NCBI RefSeq assembly: GCF_001437285.1
Contig: NZ_JQBF01000001.1
Span: forward strand, 1-64,000
Reading direction: 5' to 3'
Source: Pediococcus pentosaceus
GTDB taxonomy: Bacteria; Bacillota; Bacilli; Lactobacillales; Lactobacillaceae
Length of the DNA: 64,000 nucleotides
Positions 57,001-64,000 of this stretch are shown here, one piece after another. Under the pieces are notes generated by a model. The model was not told where the DNA came from. It ran no database searches and was given only the letters and a program-made list of their open reading frames with translations. The position numbers and the translations under genes are program-made. Positions within the stretch are counted from its first letter, which is position 1. The number at the start of each line of letters is the position of its first letter.

Positions 57001-57777
57001 AACGCTTTTGATGATATAGCTGATGTTGATAAGTTTAAACAAATTATGAACTTCAAATACCATGATGAAGCCGCAACGATGACAACCGCCTATCAGTCAG
57101 TATCTGAAATTAAGCGAGTTTTTGACGATCCTGATAAATTCGAATTGAATTTTAGTGAGGTCGATGCAGATCAACACATTAAACCACAAAATCGGTTTGT
57201 AACGGAAAGTTTAATGGCTCCGCGTTTTATGAATGAAGCGACAAAGCCTAAGGCAGCTGAAATAGGGACCGCAACGCATTTAATTTTGCAACAATTAGAT
57301 TTGAATCAACCGATTAATGAAACAATTATTAAAGATAAAATTGGTGAGTTGGTAATGAACCGAGTGTTGGATGAACAAGTTGCTAACCGGATTCGTATTT
57401 CAACAATATTAGACTTTTTTGATAGTGATTTAGGACAGCTAATGATCAACCATCCAGAAAATGTACATCGGGAAGAAGCTTTTTCGCTATTACTACCGGC
57501 TAAGGGACTTTTCCCTAAAGTTAAAGGTGATGACGATGTGTTGATTCATGGTATTATCGATGCATATTTCGAAATGGAAGATCGAGTTATCTTATTAGAC
57601 TACAAGACCGATTTTGTTCTTCCGGGGAGCGTCGAACAAGGTATAGAAAAAGTAATTAATCGATACCAAGGGCAGGTCAATTTATACGCACAAGCCTTAG
57701 AGAGCGTTTTGAAACGACCAGTTAATGAAAAATATCTTTATTTGTTATCGATTGGACGACTAGTAGAAATTCAATAA
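54070..57777 (+). CDS. rexA: ATP-dependent helicase/nuclease subunit A (RexA/AddA)
   Basis: This 1235-residue UvrD-like helicase has Walker A SASAGSGKTS (residues 24-33), VDEYQDINPLQE (Walker B), the motif III region GDVKQSIYAFRMADP, LMTIHGSKGLEFP and LYVALTRAEQKL. The C-terminal nuclease has VILLDYKTDF. With RexB it resects DNA ends and recognises Chi-like sites. Its ATG lies inside rexB. A terminator follows 5 bp after its stop. Confidence 0.96.
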   Translation: MTDREYTLSQKQAINSSGHNILVSASAGSGKTSVLVERVIQKIINGEDVDRLLVVTFTEAAASEMKERIRAAIVKKINEVSDIELQNHFSMQLNKLNNANISTLHAFCMSIVRNYYYIIDLDPTFRIMDPTESELLKESVWADLREELYERDEDGKFALLTRNFSSDRSDEGLQDLILELFEFSNANPDPQAWLQQIAKNYEVPSDNVMDMEFIQQLLTEVKTKLMRIYRKDLDLTEQAINGGEPLKNAAEKFQNEVDDLKTIIDSLDGSWDDLQQAVSKMKFAQLPRGKKEEVQEFNAYAKSIRNDFKDEFNTIADKYFKLSSEQMIAVFKDAHDLMMKLIEVQNQFAEHFLQEKLTRRSLDFSDLEHFALQIVLDDSEEGQAIRRDFQQKFNEVIVDEYQDINPLQETILTSVASSDPGNMFMVGDVKQSIYAFRMADPSLFISKNNQFKDEEQADERIILAENFRSMRNVDDFTNLIFNQVMDTEVGEIEYDDDAQLQFGAKYYPDEVQNNTEVMIYDDSQTDIDDKEATPIISNKNDGQLQMIAQRIQKLFADHTQIYDKKEQKMRDLEYSDIALLHSTGSNNLEIVDTFKKYGIPIQVNNAQDYFQTTEVSIMMALLKIIDNPYQDIPLAAVLRSPMVGLKENELAFLRIGKKNGHYFEALLYFLNEAKLDSNNEFQMQLKTKITHFLEQLDHFSKLARQSTLVDLLWAIYDETGYLDYVGGMPDGPQRQNNLHALYDRAKGYEESSFKGLFQFVRFVEKMRDKNKDLAENPVVTDVKAVKLMTIHGSKGLEFPIVFLIDAEHGFNTMDEKGRYVLDRDAGMGITLKDFIHRLEIDTVQKNWIISIKKQKALAEKLRVLYVALTRAEQKLIITGAVNSTDDTLNKWAEAVDTDETLIPAEARSKVSNFLDWIGMAIMRVPSVVEKYADYNTRKLQGTLIPDVELKIINSSELMDQQGLTALKSAQIPELQQLNAFDDIADVDKFKQIMNFKYHDEAATMTTAYQSVSEIKRVFDDPDKFELNFSEVDADQHIKPQNRFVTESLMAPRFMNEATKPKAAEIGTATHLILQQLDLNQPINETIIKDKIGELVMNRVLDEQVANRIRISTILDFFDSDLGQLMINHPENVHREEAFSLLLPAKGLFPKVKGDDDVLIHGIIDAYFEMEDRVILLDYKTDFVLPGSVEQGIEKVINRYQGQVNLYAQALESVLKRPVNEKYLYLLSIGRLVEIQ

Positions 57778-57782
57778 AAAAG

Positions 57783-57826
57783 CTGCAACTAATCTAATAT
57801 GGCAAAATTAGTTGCAGTTTTTTTGC
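57783..57826 (+). terminator. Terminator after rexA
   Basis: CTGCAACTAAT pairs with ATTAGTTGCAG and is followed by seven T residues. Confidence 0.9.
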
Positions 57827-57926
57827 GAAAAAGTGTTTTAAGAGACCACTAGATTAAGAGATGGAGAATAATCCTGAAGCGTGTTTTAACTACAGATGAA
57901 CTTCGGAGCAAAAAAATGTGGATAAT

Positions 57927-57949
57927 TGTGGATAACTTTGTTAATAACT
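57927..57949 (+). repeat. 23-bp direct repeat, copy 1
   Basis: This segment begins with a DnaA box and is followed by CTTTGTTAATAACT. The identical second copy is at 58231-58253. Confidence 0.85.
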
Positions 57950-58230
57950 AAAAAAGTACGAAACTATTTATACACAAAAGTTATTAAATAAACCTTAAGG
58001 CCTGTCGAAAAGTTATCCACAGGTAGTGTTGATAACTGTGGATAAAAAAGTTTATAATAATTTTATATTGATAAAAACGCTTATTTGTAGGCGATGTAAG
58101 CGTGTGGAATGAAACAAAAATTAAGTTGGATAATTGTGGATAACTAAAAAAACTGTTGACAAAATCTTATCCACAAATGTAGTGTCGAACATAAATTCGG
58201 CCCAATATGTTGTGAGTGTAAAAATTAGCC

Positions 58231-58253
58231 TGTGGATAACTTTGTTAATAACT
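58231..58253 (+). repeat. 23-bp direct repeat, copy 2
   Basis: Identical to 57927-57949. It lies directly before the rlmH ribosome binding site. Confidence 0.85.
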
Positions 58254-58275
58254 TAAAAAAGGATGTGCAAAAGAA

Positions 58276-58755
58276 GTGAATATTAAAATTATTGTTGTGG
58301 GAAAGTTAAAAGAAAAATATTTGAAACAGGGGATAGCAGAATACTCGAAAAGATTGTCAAAATTTTGTAAGTTCCAAATTATTGAAGTTCCAGATGAAAA
58401 AGCACCCGAAAGTTTAAGCGATGCTCAAATGAATGAAGTTAAAGTTAAGGAAGGAGAACGTATTTTAGGTAAAATTAAAGATCGAGACTATGTTTTTACC
58501 CTAGAAATCAAAGGAAAAGAACGCTCTTCTGAAGAATTATCAGCAGAGATGGCTAAATTAACTACTTATGGAAACTCTGATATCACATTTGTGATCGGGG
58601 GTTCGTTAGGTCTTAGTGATGCAGTAATGAAACGTTCTAATTCCGCCATTTCATTTGGGCGCTTTACTCTACCCCACCAATTGATGCGACTAGTGTTAAC
58701 TGAGCAAATTTATCGTTCGTTTATGATTCAGGCGGGAAGTCCGTATCATAAATAA
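58276..58755 (+). CDS. rlmH: 23S rRNA pseudouridine-1915 N3-methyltransferase RlmH
   Basis: This 159-residue SPOUT methyltransferase acts on 23S rRNA and starts [20 protein letters not shown]. The knot region reads [16 protein letters not shown], and the conserved end is [19 protein letters not shown] given here as [17 protein letters not shown]. The start is GTG with AAAGGA about 10 nt upstream. DnaA boxes fill its upstream region. Confidence 0.96.
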   Translation: MNIKIIVVGKLKEKYLKQGIAEYSKRLSKFCKFQIIEVPDEKAPESLSDAQMNEVKVKEGERILGKIKDRDYVFTLEIKGKERSSEELSAEMAKLTTYGNSDITFVIGGSLGLSDAVMKRSNSAISFGRFTLPHQLMRLVLTEQIYRSFMIQAGSPYHK

Positions 58756-58798
58756 AGAATTCAATAATATGCTTGTACGCTTAATAAAATATTAGAAG

Positions 58799-58830
58799 AA
58801 ACGACTTTCCATGATGAAAGTTGTTTTTTT
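58799..58830 (+). terminator. Terminator after rlmH
   Basis: AACGACTTTC pairs with GAAAGTTGTT (one G-U pair), followed by T residues. Confidence 0.75.
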
Positions 58831-58910
58831 GTAAACTTAAAGATATAAAATAATTGGTAGTTTGAAAGTTATAATATAAGTAAAGTCTGAAATGAATGGG
58901 GTATAAACTT

Positions 58911-59327
58911 ATGAAAAAAAATATCGATGTTGTTGGAGCTGCTTTTATAGAAGATGATAAAATTTTAGCTACTAAACGTAGCGATGACCGCATTTTAGGA
59001 ACGCTTTGGGAATTTCCAGGTGGAAAAATTGAAAAAGGTGAAACTCCAGAACAAGCTTTGAAAAGAGAACTATTTGAAGAATTTAATGACGACATACAAG
59101 TCGGTGATAAGGTAACAGATACAAGTAGTTTTGAATATGATTTTGGGACTGTAAATCTTACAGTATACTATGCAAAATTTATAACTCATAATTTTAATCT
59201 AATTGCTCATAGTAAAATAGAATGGATGTCCCAAGAAGAGCTAAAAACAGTAAAATGGGCAGATGCTGATCAATTAGCAGTGGGTGAGATATGTAAAGCT
59301 GATCTTTCGAAGGTAAAATTCGGATGA
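58911..59327 (+). CDS. NUDIX hydrolase (MutT-like) of a helicase cassette
   Basis: This 138-residue NUDIX enzyme has the box GGKIEKGETPEQALKRELFE followed by EF, which fits G-x5-E-x7-REUxEE. The usual terminal G is replaced by N. It resembles MutT-type pyrophosphatases that cleave oxidised nucleotides such as 8-oxo-dGTP, but substrate is unproven. The ATG at 58911 is used; an ATG five codons earlier lacks a clear site. Its stop overlaps the helicase ATG (ATGA), so the two are translationally coupled. The operon is AT-rich, uses many AGA and ATA codons, and is likely acquired. Confidence 0.88.
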   Translation: MKKNIDVVGAAFIEDDKILATKRSDDRILGTLWEFPGGKIEKGETPEQALKRELFEEFNDDIQVGDKVTDTSSFEYDFGTVNLTVYYAKFITHNFNLIAHSKIEWMSQEELKTVKWADADQLAVGEICKADLSKVKFG

Positions 59328-62185
59328 AATTAACAAAAATAAAAAATGAAATTCAAAATGCTCTGACACAAGGTTTTGTGGATAAAGATATTATTGGGAA
59401 CGAAGAAATGGTGCCGCGGTTCATTTTAAATGCTAAAGGAGATACAATGCGTGATCATATTGATCATGAGCTTATTCATTGTTCATCATTTATCTTTGTA
59501 ATAGCGTTTATTACAGAAGGCGCTCTTACACCGTTAAAAGTAAAACTGGCTGATTTAGCTCGAAGAGGTATAAAGGGGCGAATACTGACTTCCGATTATT
59601 TGGAGTTTAATTCGCCAAAAATGTTCTATGAGTTAAAAAAATTAAAAAATGTAGAAGTTAGAATTGCAGATATTCATACTTTTCATGCTAAGGGATACAT
59701 TTTTAATCATAATGATGTTTACCAAACTGCAATTATAGGTAGTTCAAATCTTACAGAAGCGGCAGTAGCTACTAATTATGAATGGAATCTTAGAGTTACA
59801 TCTTACCAGGATGGAGAAATTACTAGAAAGATAATTGAGGAAATTGAAAATCAGTGGAAAAAGTCACACTCTTTAACAGAAAAGTGGATCGAAGGGTACA
59901 AAATTAAATATGAAAAAAGCCAACAACGCTATTTAAAAGCAAAAATTGAAGAAGAAATTCCAGAGTATGAAACTTCAAAAGAGATCAACCCTAACTTAAT
60001 GCAGCAAGAGGCTTTAACTAATATAGAAAATATCCGATCTAATGGAGCTCAAAGAGCACTAGTTATCTCGGCAACAGGAACGGGTAAAACATATTTGGGG
60101 GCATTTGACGTAAAAAAATTTAGCCCTGATAAATTTCTATACATAGTACACAGGGAACAAATTTTAGATAAAACTATATCCAGTTTTAAGAAGATTCTTA
60201 GCAATGAACCTGCAGAGGCTTTTGGAAAAGTATCCGGAAATTCAAAAGATTTTGAAGGGAAATACCTATTCGCTACCATACAGACGCTTTCGCGAGACAA
60301 TTGGCTAGAACGTTTCGATAAGGATGAATTTGATTATATCTTAGTTGATGAGACACATCGGGCTGGAGCTGAATCTTATAAAAAAGTGTTAAATTATTTT
60401 ACTCCACAATTTATGCTAGGAATGACTGCAACACCAGACAGAATGGACAATTTTAATTTATATGAATTGTTTGACTACAACATTGCATACGAAATTAGAC
60501 TGCAAAAAGCTTTAGATGAGAACATGTTATGTCCGTTTCATTATATTGGCATTACTGACTATGAAGTAGATGGGCAAATTACTGACGACACTAGTCAACT
60601 AAATTGGTTAGTATCTGAAGATCGTGTAGATTACGTTATTAAACAGACTGAATATTACAGTTACTCAGGAGAAGCTCTCCAAGGTCTAATATTTTGTAGT
60701 AGAACAGAGGAAGCCAAGAGATTAGCGGAAACACTTAGCTTGAAGAGACATCCTAGTAAGGCATTAACAGGTGAAACTCCTCAGTGGGAACGTGAAAAGA
60801 TTATTGAGGAACTGGAACAACGGAAAATAGAATATATTATTACAATTGATGTTTTTAATGAGGGTATTGATATACCATGTGTAAATCAGGTAGTAATGTT
60901 AAGAAACACACAATCTAGTATTGTTTTTATTCAGCAATTAGGACGAGGATTGAGAAAATCAGAAAATAAAAAATATGTAACAGTCATTGATTTTATCGGA
61001 AATTATAAAAATAACTACCTAATCCCTATTGCACTAGTTGGTGATAAGTCGCGGGATAAAAATAGTGCACGAGATGATTTGGAATTAAATGAAATTGCGG
61101 GGATATCCACTGTTAATTTTTCGGATATTGCAAAAGAAAAGATTTATCAATCTATAAATAATACATCTTTAGATAGCATGAAGATATTGCATGACGATTA
61201 TGAAGATTTAAAAGCACGTTTAGGGAGAGTCCCCTTCTTATTAGATTTTCAATCTTTTGGAACAGTAAATAGTTCCGTTTTTATAAAAAAATATAGAAAT
61301 TATTACCAGTTTTTGCTGAAAATGAAGGAAGAGTTTCATTTGACTCATGCTGAAGAAGAGATCCTAACTTTTATTTCTGCAGAATTAACGAATGGAAAAA
61401 GAATTGTTGAACTTCTATTATTAGAAGAAATTCTAGAATGTGATGGACAATTAGTAAAGGGAGATTTTATAAAGTCTGTTAGAGAAAAGGGAATTTTTTA
61501 TAATGAATCGGTAGAAAAATCTGTAGAACAAGTTATGTCATTGGAATTTTTTAAAAAAGCTAATCGGAAAAAATATGGAATGGAACAAATAGTAAAAGAT
61601 AACAAGAATATCTACCAAATTAGTGAAAAATTCAAGAATAGTTTCGAGAACAATCCCGATTTCAAACTATTAGTTTTGGATGCGATAAAGGCGGGACTGG
61701 AAAATGCAAAAGAATACGATATAACAAAACCTTTTTCATTATATCAGCGGTATTCTAGAAAAGACGTTTGCCGAATCATAGGGTGGACAGAAGGAGACAG
61801 TTCAACCGTGTACGGATATAAAGTTAAGGAAAATGTCTGTCCAATCTTCGTAACCTATTCTAAATCTGATGCCATAGAAGATAGTATTAAATACCAAGAT
61901 AAATTTATTAATAGAGATATATTCCAGTGGTACACTCGTCACAATGTTAAAATTGATTCCAATGAAATGAAAAAAATATTAAATAAAAACACGACTATCC
62001 AATTATTTATCAAGAAAAATGATGATGAAGGTAGTGATTTTTACTATTTTGGGGAAGTTAATGTTGTTCAAGCTGAACAAGAAGAATTTCAAGTTAACAG
62101 TGATAAAATTGAACCTATAGTTAAAGTTCAATTGAAATTAAAAAATACTGTTAGGCAAGATAAGTATAAGCTTTTTGAAAAGTAA
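59324..62185 (+). CDS. PLD-like nuclease / SF2 helicase / DUF3427 protein
   Basis: This 953-residue protein has three parts. The N-terminal PLD-like domain (about 20-190) has FHAKGYIFN and IIGSSNLTEAAV, giving one HxK half-site. The SF2 helicase core has Walker A SATGTGKT (about 248-256), DETH (about 340), MTATPDR (about 366) and motif VI QQLGRGLRK (about 537). The C-terminal DUF3427 (about 780-950) has YSRKDVCRIIGW. The layout resembles HsdR/SSL2-like defence and repair proteins. With one HxK, the PLD part would need to dimerise for nuclease activity. Codon use differs from neighbours. Function is unknown; phage defence or DNA repair are the leading ideas. Confidence 0.9.
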   Translation: MKLTKIKNEIQNALTQGFVDKDIIGNEEMVPRFILNAKGDTMRDHIDHELIHCSSFIFVIAFITEGALTPLKVKLADLARRGIKGRILTSDYLEFNSPKMFYELKKLKNVEVRIADIHTFHAKGYIFNHNDVYQTAIIGSSNLTEAAVATNYEWNLRVTSYQDGEITRKIIEEIENQWKKSHSLTEKWIEGYKIKYEKSQQRYLKAKIEEEIPEYETSKEINPNLMQQEALTNIENIRSNGAQRALVISATGTGKTYLGAFDVKKFSPDKFLYIVHREQILDKTISSFKKILSNEPAEAFGKVSGNSKDFEGKYLFATIQTLSRDNWLERFDKDEFDYILVDETHRAGAESYKKVLNYFTPQFMLGMTATPDRMDNFNLYELFDYNIAYEIRLQKALDENMLCPFHYIGITDYEVDGQITDDTSQLNWLVSEDRVDYVIKQTEYYSYSGEALQGLIFCSRTEEAKRLAETLSLKRHPSKALTGETPQWEREKIIEELEQRKIEYIITIDVFNEGIDIPCVNQVVMLRNTQSSIVFIQQLGRGLRKSENKKYVTVIDFIGNYKNNYLIPIALVGDKSRDKNSARDDLELNEIAGISTVNFSDIAKEKIYQSINNTSLDSMKILHDDYEDLKARLGRVPFLLDFQSFGTVNSSVFIKKYRNYYQFLLKMKEEFHLTHAEEEILTFISAELTNGKRIVELLLLEEILECDGQLVKGDFIKSVREKGIFYNESVEKSVEQVMSLEFFKKANRKKYGMEQIVKDNKNIYQISEKFKNSFENNPDFKLLVLDAIKAGLENAKEYDITKPFSLYQRYSRKDVCRIIGWTEGDSSTVYGYKVKENVCPIFVTYSKSDAIEDSIKYQDKFINRDIFQWYTRHNVKIDSNEMKKILNKNTTIQLFIKKNDDEGSDFYYFGEVNVVQAEQEEFQVNSDKIEPIVKVQLKLKNTVRQDKYKLFEK

Positions 62186-62278
62186 TGTGGTTGCTGAAAA
62201 ATAACATCGATATTAAAAAAATTTGAAGATAGTTTGGTACAAAAGTATGAGAAAATATTTCAAATTATATGAACAAAT

Positions 62279-62306
62279 AAAAAACGCCTTTTTAGGCGTT
62301 TTTTAT
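62279..62306. terminator. Bidirectional terminator after the helicase gene
   Basis: AAAAAACGCC-TTTTTA-GGCGTTTTTT, shared by convergent genes. Confidence 0.9.
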
Positions 62307-62534
62307 TTATCCTAACCATTTTCCCACAATTGGAAATTTGCCTTGCAACCAGACAAATGGTCGGGTCTTAATGATACGTTGGTGAGTTTCAGGTGAAGCT
62401 TTTTTTACAGAGATTAAAGCGAGAATGAAGAATGGAGAAGCTGGCATAACTGGTAGCGCTAAGCCGATTATTCCTAGGACAGTATTGAAGAAGGCAGAGG
62501 TTAGCCAAAAAAATCGTGTGATTATGAAAGTCAT
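62307..62534 (-). CDS. DUF454 (YbaN-like) small membrane protein
   Basis: This 75-residue protein has the DUF454 pattern IGLALPVMPASPFFILALI followed by the charged SVKKASPETHQ. It is shorter than the typical 110-130 residues and lacks the C-terminal helices, so it may be truncated or a short variant. AAGGAG lies 8 nt before the ATG. Function of the family is unknown. Confidence 0.75.
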   Translation of the reverse strand: MTFIITRFFWLTSAFFNTVLGIIGLALPVMPASPFFILALISVKKASPETHQRIIKTRPFVWLQGKFPIVGKWLG

Positions 62535-62705
62535 TTAGTCATCTCCTTAAGGATATAAGTTAGCATGTTTTAGTAAACTAAACGAGCAAAATGGATGAGC
62601 TTTTAAAGTTACTTAAGAATATTAAATGAATTTTTAGACAGTTTGGCTTATAATGGGCGCTAAATATTTGAATAATACAGGCAGAAAAATAAGATCGATA
62701 ATTTC

Positions 62706-62721
62706 AACTTCAGGTGAAGTT
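62706..62721. promoter_or_regulatory. Operator-like palindrome before the S66 peptidase gene
   Basis: AACTTCA-GG-TGAAGTT is a perfect 7-2-7 inverted repeat 19 bp before the ATG at 62740. It could be an operator or a hairpin that affects translation. Confidence 0.4.
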
Positions 62722-62739
62722 AAAGTGAGGTGAGAGGTA

Positions 62740-63813
62740 ATGAAAAAACCGAAGGCACTAGTACGCGGTGATAAAGTAGCGATCGTGAGTCTATCCAGTG
62801 GAGTATTGGGTGAAAGCTTTGCTGAACACGAATTGAAGCAAGGAATACAAAGACTAAAAGAATTTGGTTTACAACCAATCATTATGAAAAATGCTTGTCG
62901 AGGGATTGAATACTTAAAATGTCATCCAGAGGCCAGAGCTGCTGATCTCAAACAAGCTTTTATGACAGCCGATATTAAAGGAATTATTTGTGCAATTGGT
63001 GGGGATGATACTTATCGTTTAGTGCCATATTTGATGGAAGATGAAGAATTTATTAGGGCAGTTCAGGCGCATCCTAAAATTTTTACGGGCTTTTCAGATA
63101 CGACGATCAATCATTTAATGCTAAATAAACTGGGGCTAATAACGTATTATGGTCCAAACCTATTGAATGATTTAGGCGAGCTAGATAGGCAGATGTTGCC
63201 TTATACACGAGCAACTTTTGCTAGCTATTTGAAAAACGAAATTCCAGTCGAAATTAAATCTAGCCCAATTTGGTATGATGAACGGGTCGATTTCTCGATA
63301 AAAGCACTGAACACACCACGTGTTAAACATGATGAAAAACATGGTTACCTTGTACTTCGTGGAAAAGGGAAAGTTACAGGAAGATTATTCGGCGGTTGTT
63401 TGAATAGTTTGGGTAAATGTGTCTTAGGCGAAGGTCACTCTGATCAACCAGCTATTATTCAAAAATATGGCCTATTACCTGAACCCGAAAAATGGTTAGG
63501 AAAAATTCTGTTTATTGAAACAAGTGAAGAGAAACCTACGCCAAAAGAGTATCGAAAATTATTAGAAACCCTAGATCAATTTGGAATTATATCTAAAGTT
63601 TCAGCTATAATTGTTGGAAAGCCACAAGATGAAATCTATTTTAACGAATATCAAAAAATATTACTTGAGGTAACAGCGGTTTATCAAACTCCAATTATGT
63701 TTAACTTAAATTTTGGGCATGCTTATCCCCGAACAGTAATACCCTACAATTTAGAAGCTACCGTCGATTTTGATGAAAGAACTTTAACAGTCCAAGAATC
63801 CTTGTTCAACTAA
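62740..63813 (+). CDS. S66 family peptidase (LD-carboxypeptidase / MccF-like)
   Basis: This 357-residue serine peptidase has the nucleophile in GFSDTT, the catalytic Glu in IETSEEKPTP, and the catalytic His in NFGHAYPR. It has no signal peptide. S66 enzymes cut the LD-bond of muropeptides in recycling, or inactivate microcin C-type peptides (MccF). At 357 residues with this C-terminus it is nearer the MccF-like group. The role here is unresolved. A terminator follows at once. Confidence 0.88.
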   Translation: MKKPKALVRGDKVAIVSLSSGVLGESFAEHELKQGIQRLKEFGLQPIIMKNACRGIEYLKCHPEARAADLKQAFMTADIKGIICAIGGDDTYRLVPYLMEDEEFIRAVQAHPKIFTGFSDTTINHLMLNKLGLITYYGPNLLNDLGELDRQMLPYTRATFASYLKNEIPVEIKSSPIWYDERVDFSIKALNTPRVKHDEKHGYLVLRGKGKVTGRLFGGCLNSLGKCVLGEGHSDQPAIIQKYGLLPEPEKWLGKILFIETSEEKPTPKEYRKLLETLDQFGIISKVSAIIVGKPQDEIYFNEYQKILLEVTAVYQTPIMFNLNFGHAYPRTVIPYNLEATVDFDERTLTVQESLFN

Positions 63814-63844
63814 AAAAATCCGCCTTTAAAAGGCGGATTTTTAA
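63813..63844. terminator. Bidirectional terminator after the S66 peptidase gene
   Basis: AAAAATCCGCCT-TTAA-AAGGCGGATTTTT, between convergent genes. Confidence 0.9.
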
Positions 63845-64000
63845 TTATCTGACGATAATATTGCCATCGGAACTAGTGAAAGAATAATGAGTTTTCTGAG
63901 ATCCTTGATGATAGTAATTTGTATTTTTACCAAAAATTTTAGCGTGCCCGTCGTCGCTATCTGCATTAATTGCTAGATTACGGGAATCCTTCAGAGTAGT
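63845..64000 (-). CDS. C-terminal part of a gene cut by the window end (DUF4097-like)
   Basis: This open frame enters from the right edge and ends at TAA 63845-63847. The 51 visible residues include LAINADSDDGHAKIFGK and SFTSSDGNIIVR. The repeated short beta pattern with DSDDG and SSDG turns resembles the beta-solenoid of DUF4097 (LiaG-like) proteins. Too little is visible to be sure. Confidence 0.5.
   Translation of the reverse strand, partial: TTLKDSRNLAINADSDDGHAKIFGKNTNYYHQGSQKTHYSFTSSDGNIIVR

Larger units (their letters stand above)
57917..58253. other. DnaA-box cluster upstream of rlmH
   Basis: In the 498-bp gap at 57778-58275 there are eight perfect DnaA boxes (TTATNCACA or complement) at 57917, 57927, 57968, 58013, 58037, 58135, 58167 and 58231. 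A one-mismatch box is at 58027. A 23-bp direct repeat starting TGTGGATAACTTTG lies at 57927-57949 and 58231-58253. The number and density equal those of oriC. Confidence 0.88.

Noticed and set aside
57927-58253. The 23-bp direct repeat as an insertion footprint or att pair
   Set aside because: The interval between copies holds only DnaA boxes and no mobile gene; repeat and boxes share sequence, so duplication of a regulatory site is simpler.
57778-58275. Plasmid or phage origin in the DnaA-box cluster
   Set aside because: No replication initiator, iterons of another type, integrase or att-like repeats flank it; boxes are the chromosomal DnaA type.
63321-63335. CCACGTG in the S66 peptidase gene as a second parS
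   Set aside because: Only the CACGTG centre matches; the flanking GTTT/AAAC arms are absent.

Overview
The window is a chromosomal segment centred on the replication origin of a low-GC Gram-positive bacterium, almost certainly a member of the Lactobacillaceae. The evidence is the order dnaA-dnaN-yaaA-recF-gyrB-gyrA-rpsF-ssb-rpsR-gdpP-rplI-dnaB on the minus strand, facing rpmH-rnpA-yidC-mnmE-mnmG on the plus strand. RexAB (AddAB-type) recombination genes, a water-forming-type NADH oxidase, T-box and purine-riboswitch control and AGGAGG ribosome binding sites also fit. I cannot assign a genus. Coding strand switches at about 35.4-35.8 kb, in the dnaA-rpmH gap, as expected for oriC.

Region 1 (1-21 kb, left arm) is accessory and stress-related. 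It holds a TrhA/hemolysin III protein divergent from a DUF1836 protein, an orphan EAL-domain protein divergent from NADH oxidase, a Qnr-like pentapeptide protein, and a Gdx-type SMR exporter behind a long structured leader with its own terminator. Next come a secreted LysM protein with a huge Ser/Asp-rich tail and a small anchored partner, a CadD transporter with a divergent CzrA-type metal sensor, and an FMN reductase. An SDR and an aldo/keto reductase form an operon divergent from an HxlR regulator. Further on are an orphan cellobiose-type PTS IIC, an Eis-like acetyltransferase, and a TetR-permease-ATPase operon that looks like the HrtRBA heme-efflux system. The arm closes with an Lsa-like ABC-F resistance ATPase behind a leader peptide and attenuator, a TauE/SafE permease, a DUF1304 protein and an MFS transporter.

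Region 2 (21-41 kb) is the replication and translation core around oriC. The origin is bipartite: seven perfect DnaA boxes lie between dnaA and rpmH, and two boxes plus a TAG-repeat (DnaA-trio-like) and AT-rich DNA lie between dnaA and dnaN. On the right, khpB/jag is missing between yidC and mnmE, and rsmG-noc-parA-parB are missing after mnmG. A near-perfect parS site nevertheless remains just downstream of mnmG.

Region 3 (41-64 kb) carries peroxide-stress YaaA, signal peptidase I, a HIT protein, cardiolipin synthase, and a T-box-controlled NhaC-family transporter. It continues with an SGNH esterase, Tag glycosylase, a guanine-riboswitch-controlled purine permease, the rexB-rexA operon and rlmH. 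Upstream of rlmH sits a second dense DnaA-box cluster (eight perfect boxes, about 22 kb from oriC). After rlmH comes a translationally coupled NUDIX hydrolase plus PLD-helicase-DUF3427 operon that looks horizontally acquired, then a DUF454 protein, an S66 (LD-carboxypeptidase/MccF-like) peptidase and the end of a cut-off gene.

The best candidates for something undescribed are the NUDIX-PLD-helicase cassette, the second DnaA-box cluster, the parS site left without its usual neighbours, the unassigned SMR leader RNA, and a possible small antisense RNA near 43.2 kb. I saw no tRNA or rRNA genes, insertion sequences or CRISPR arrays.
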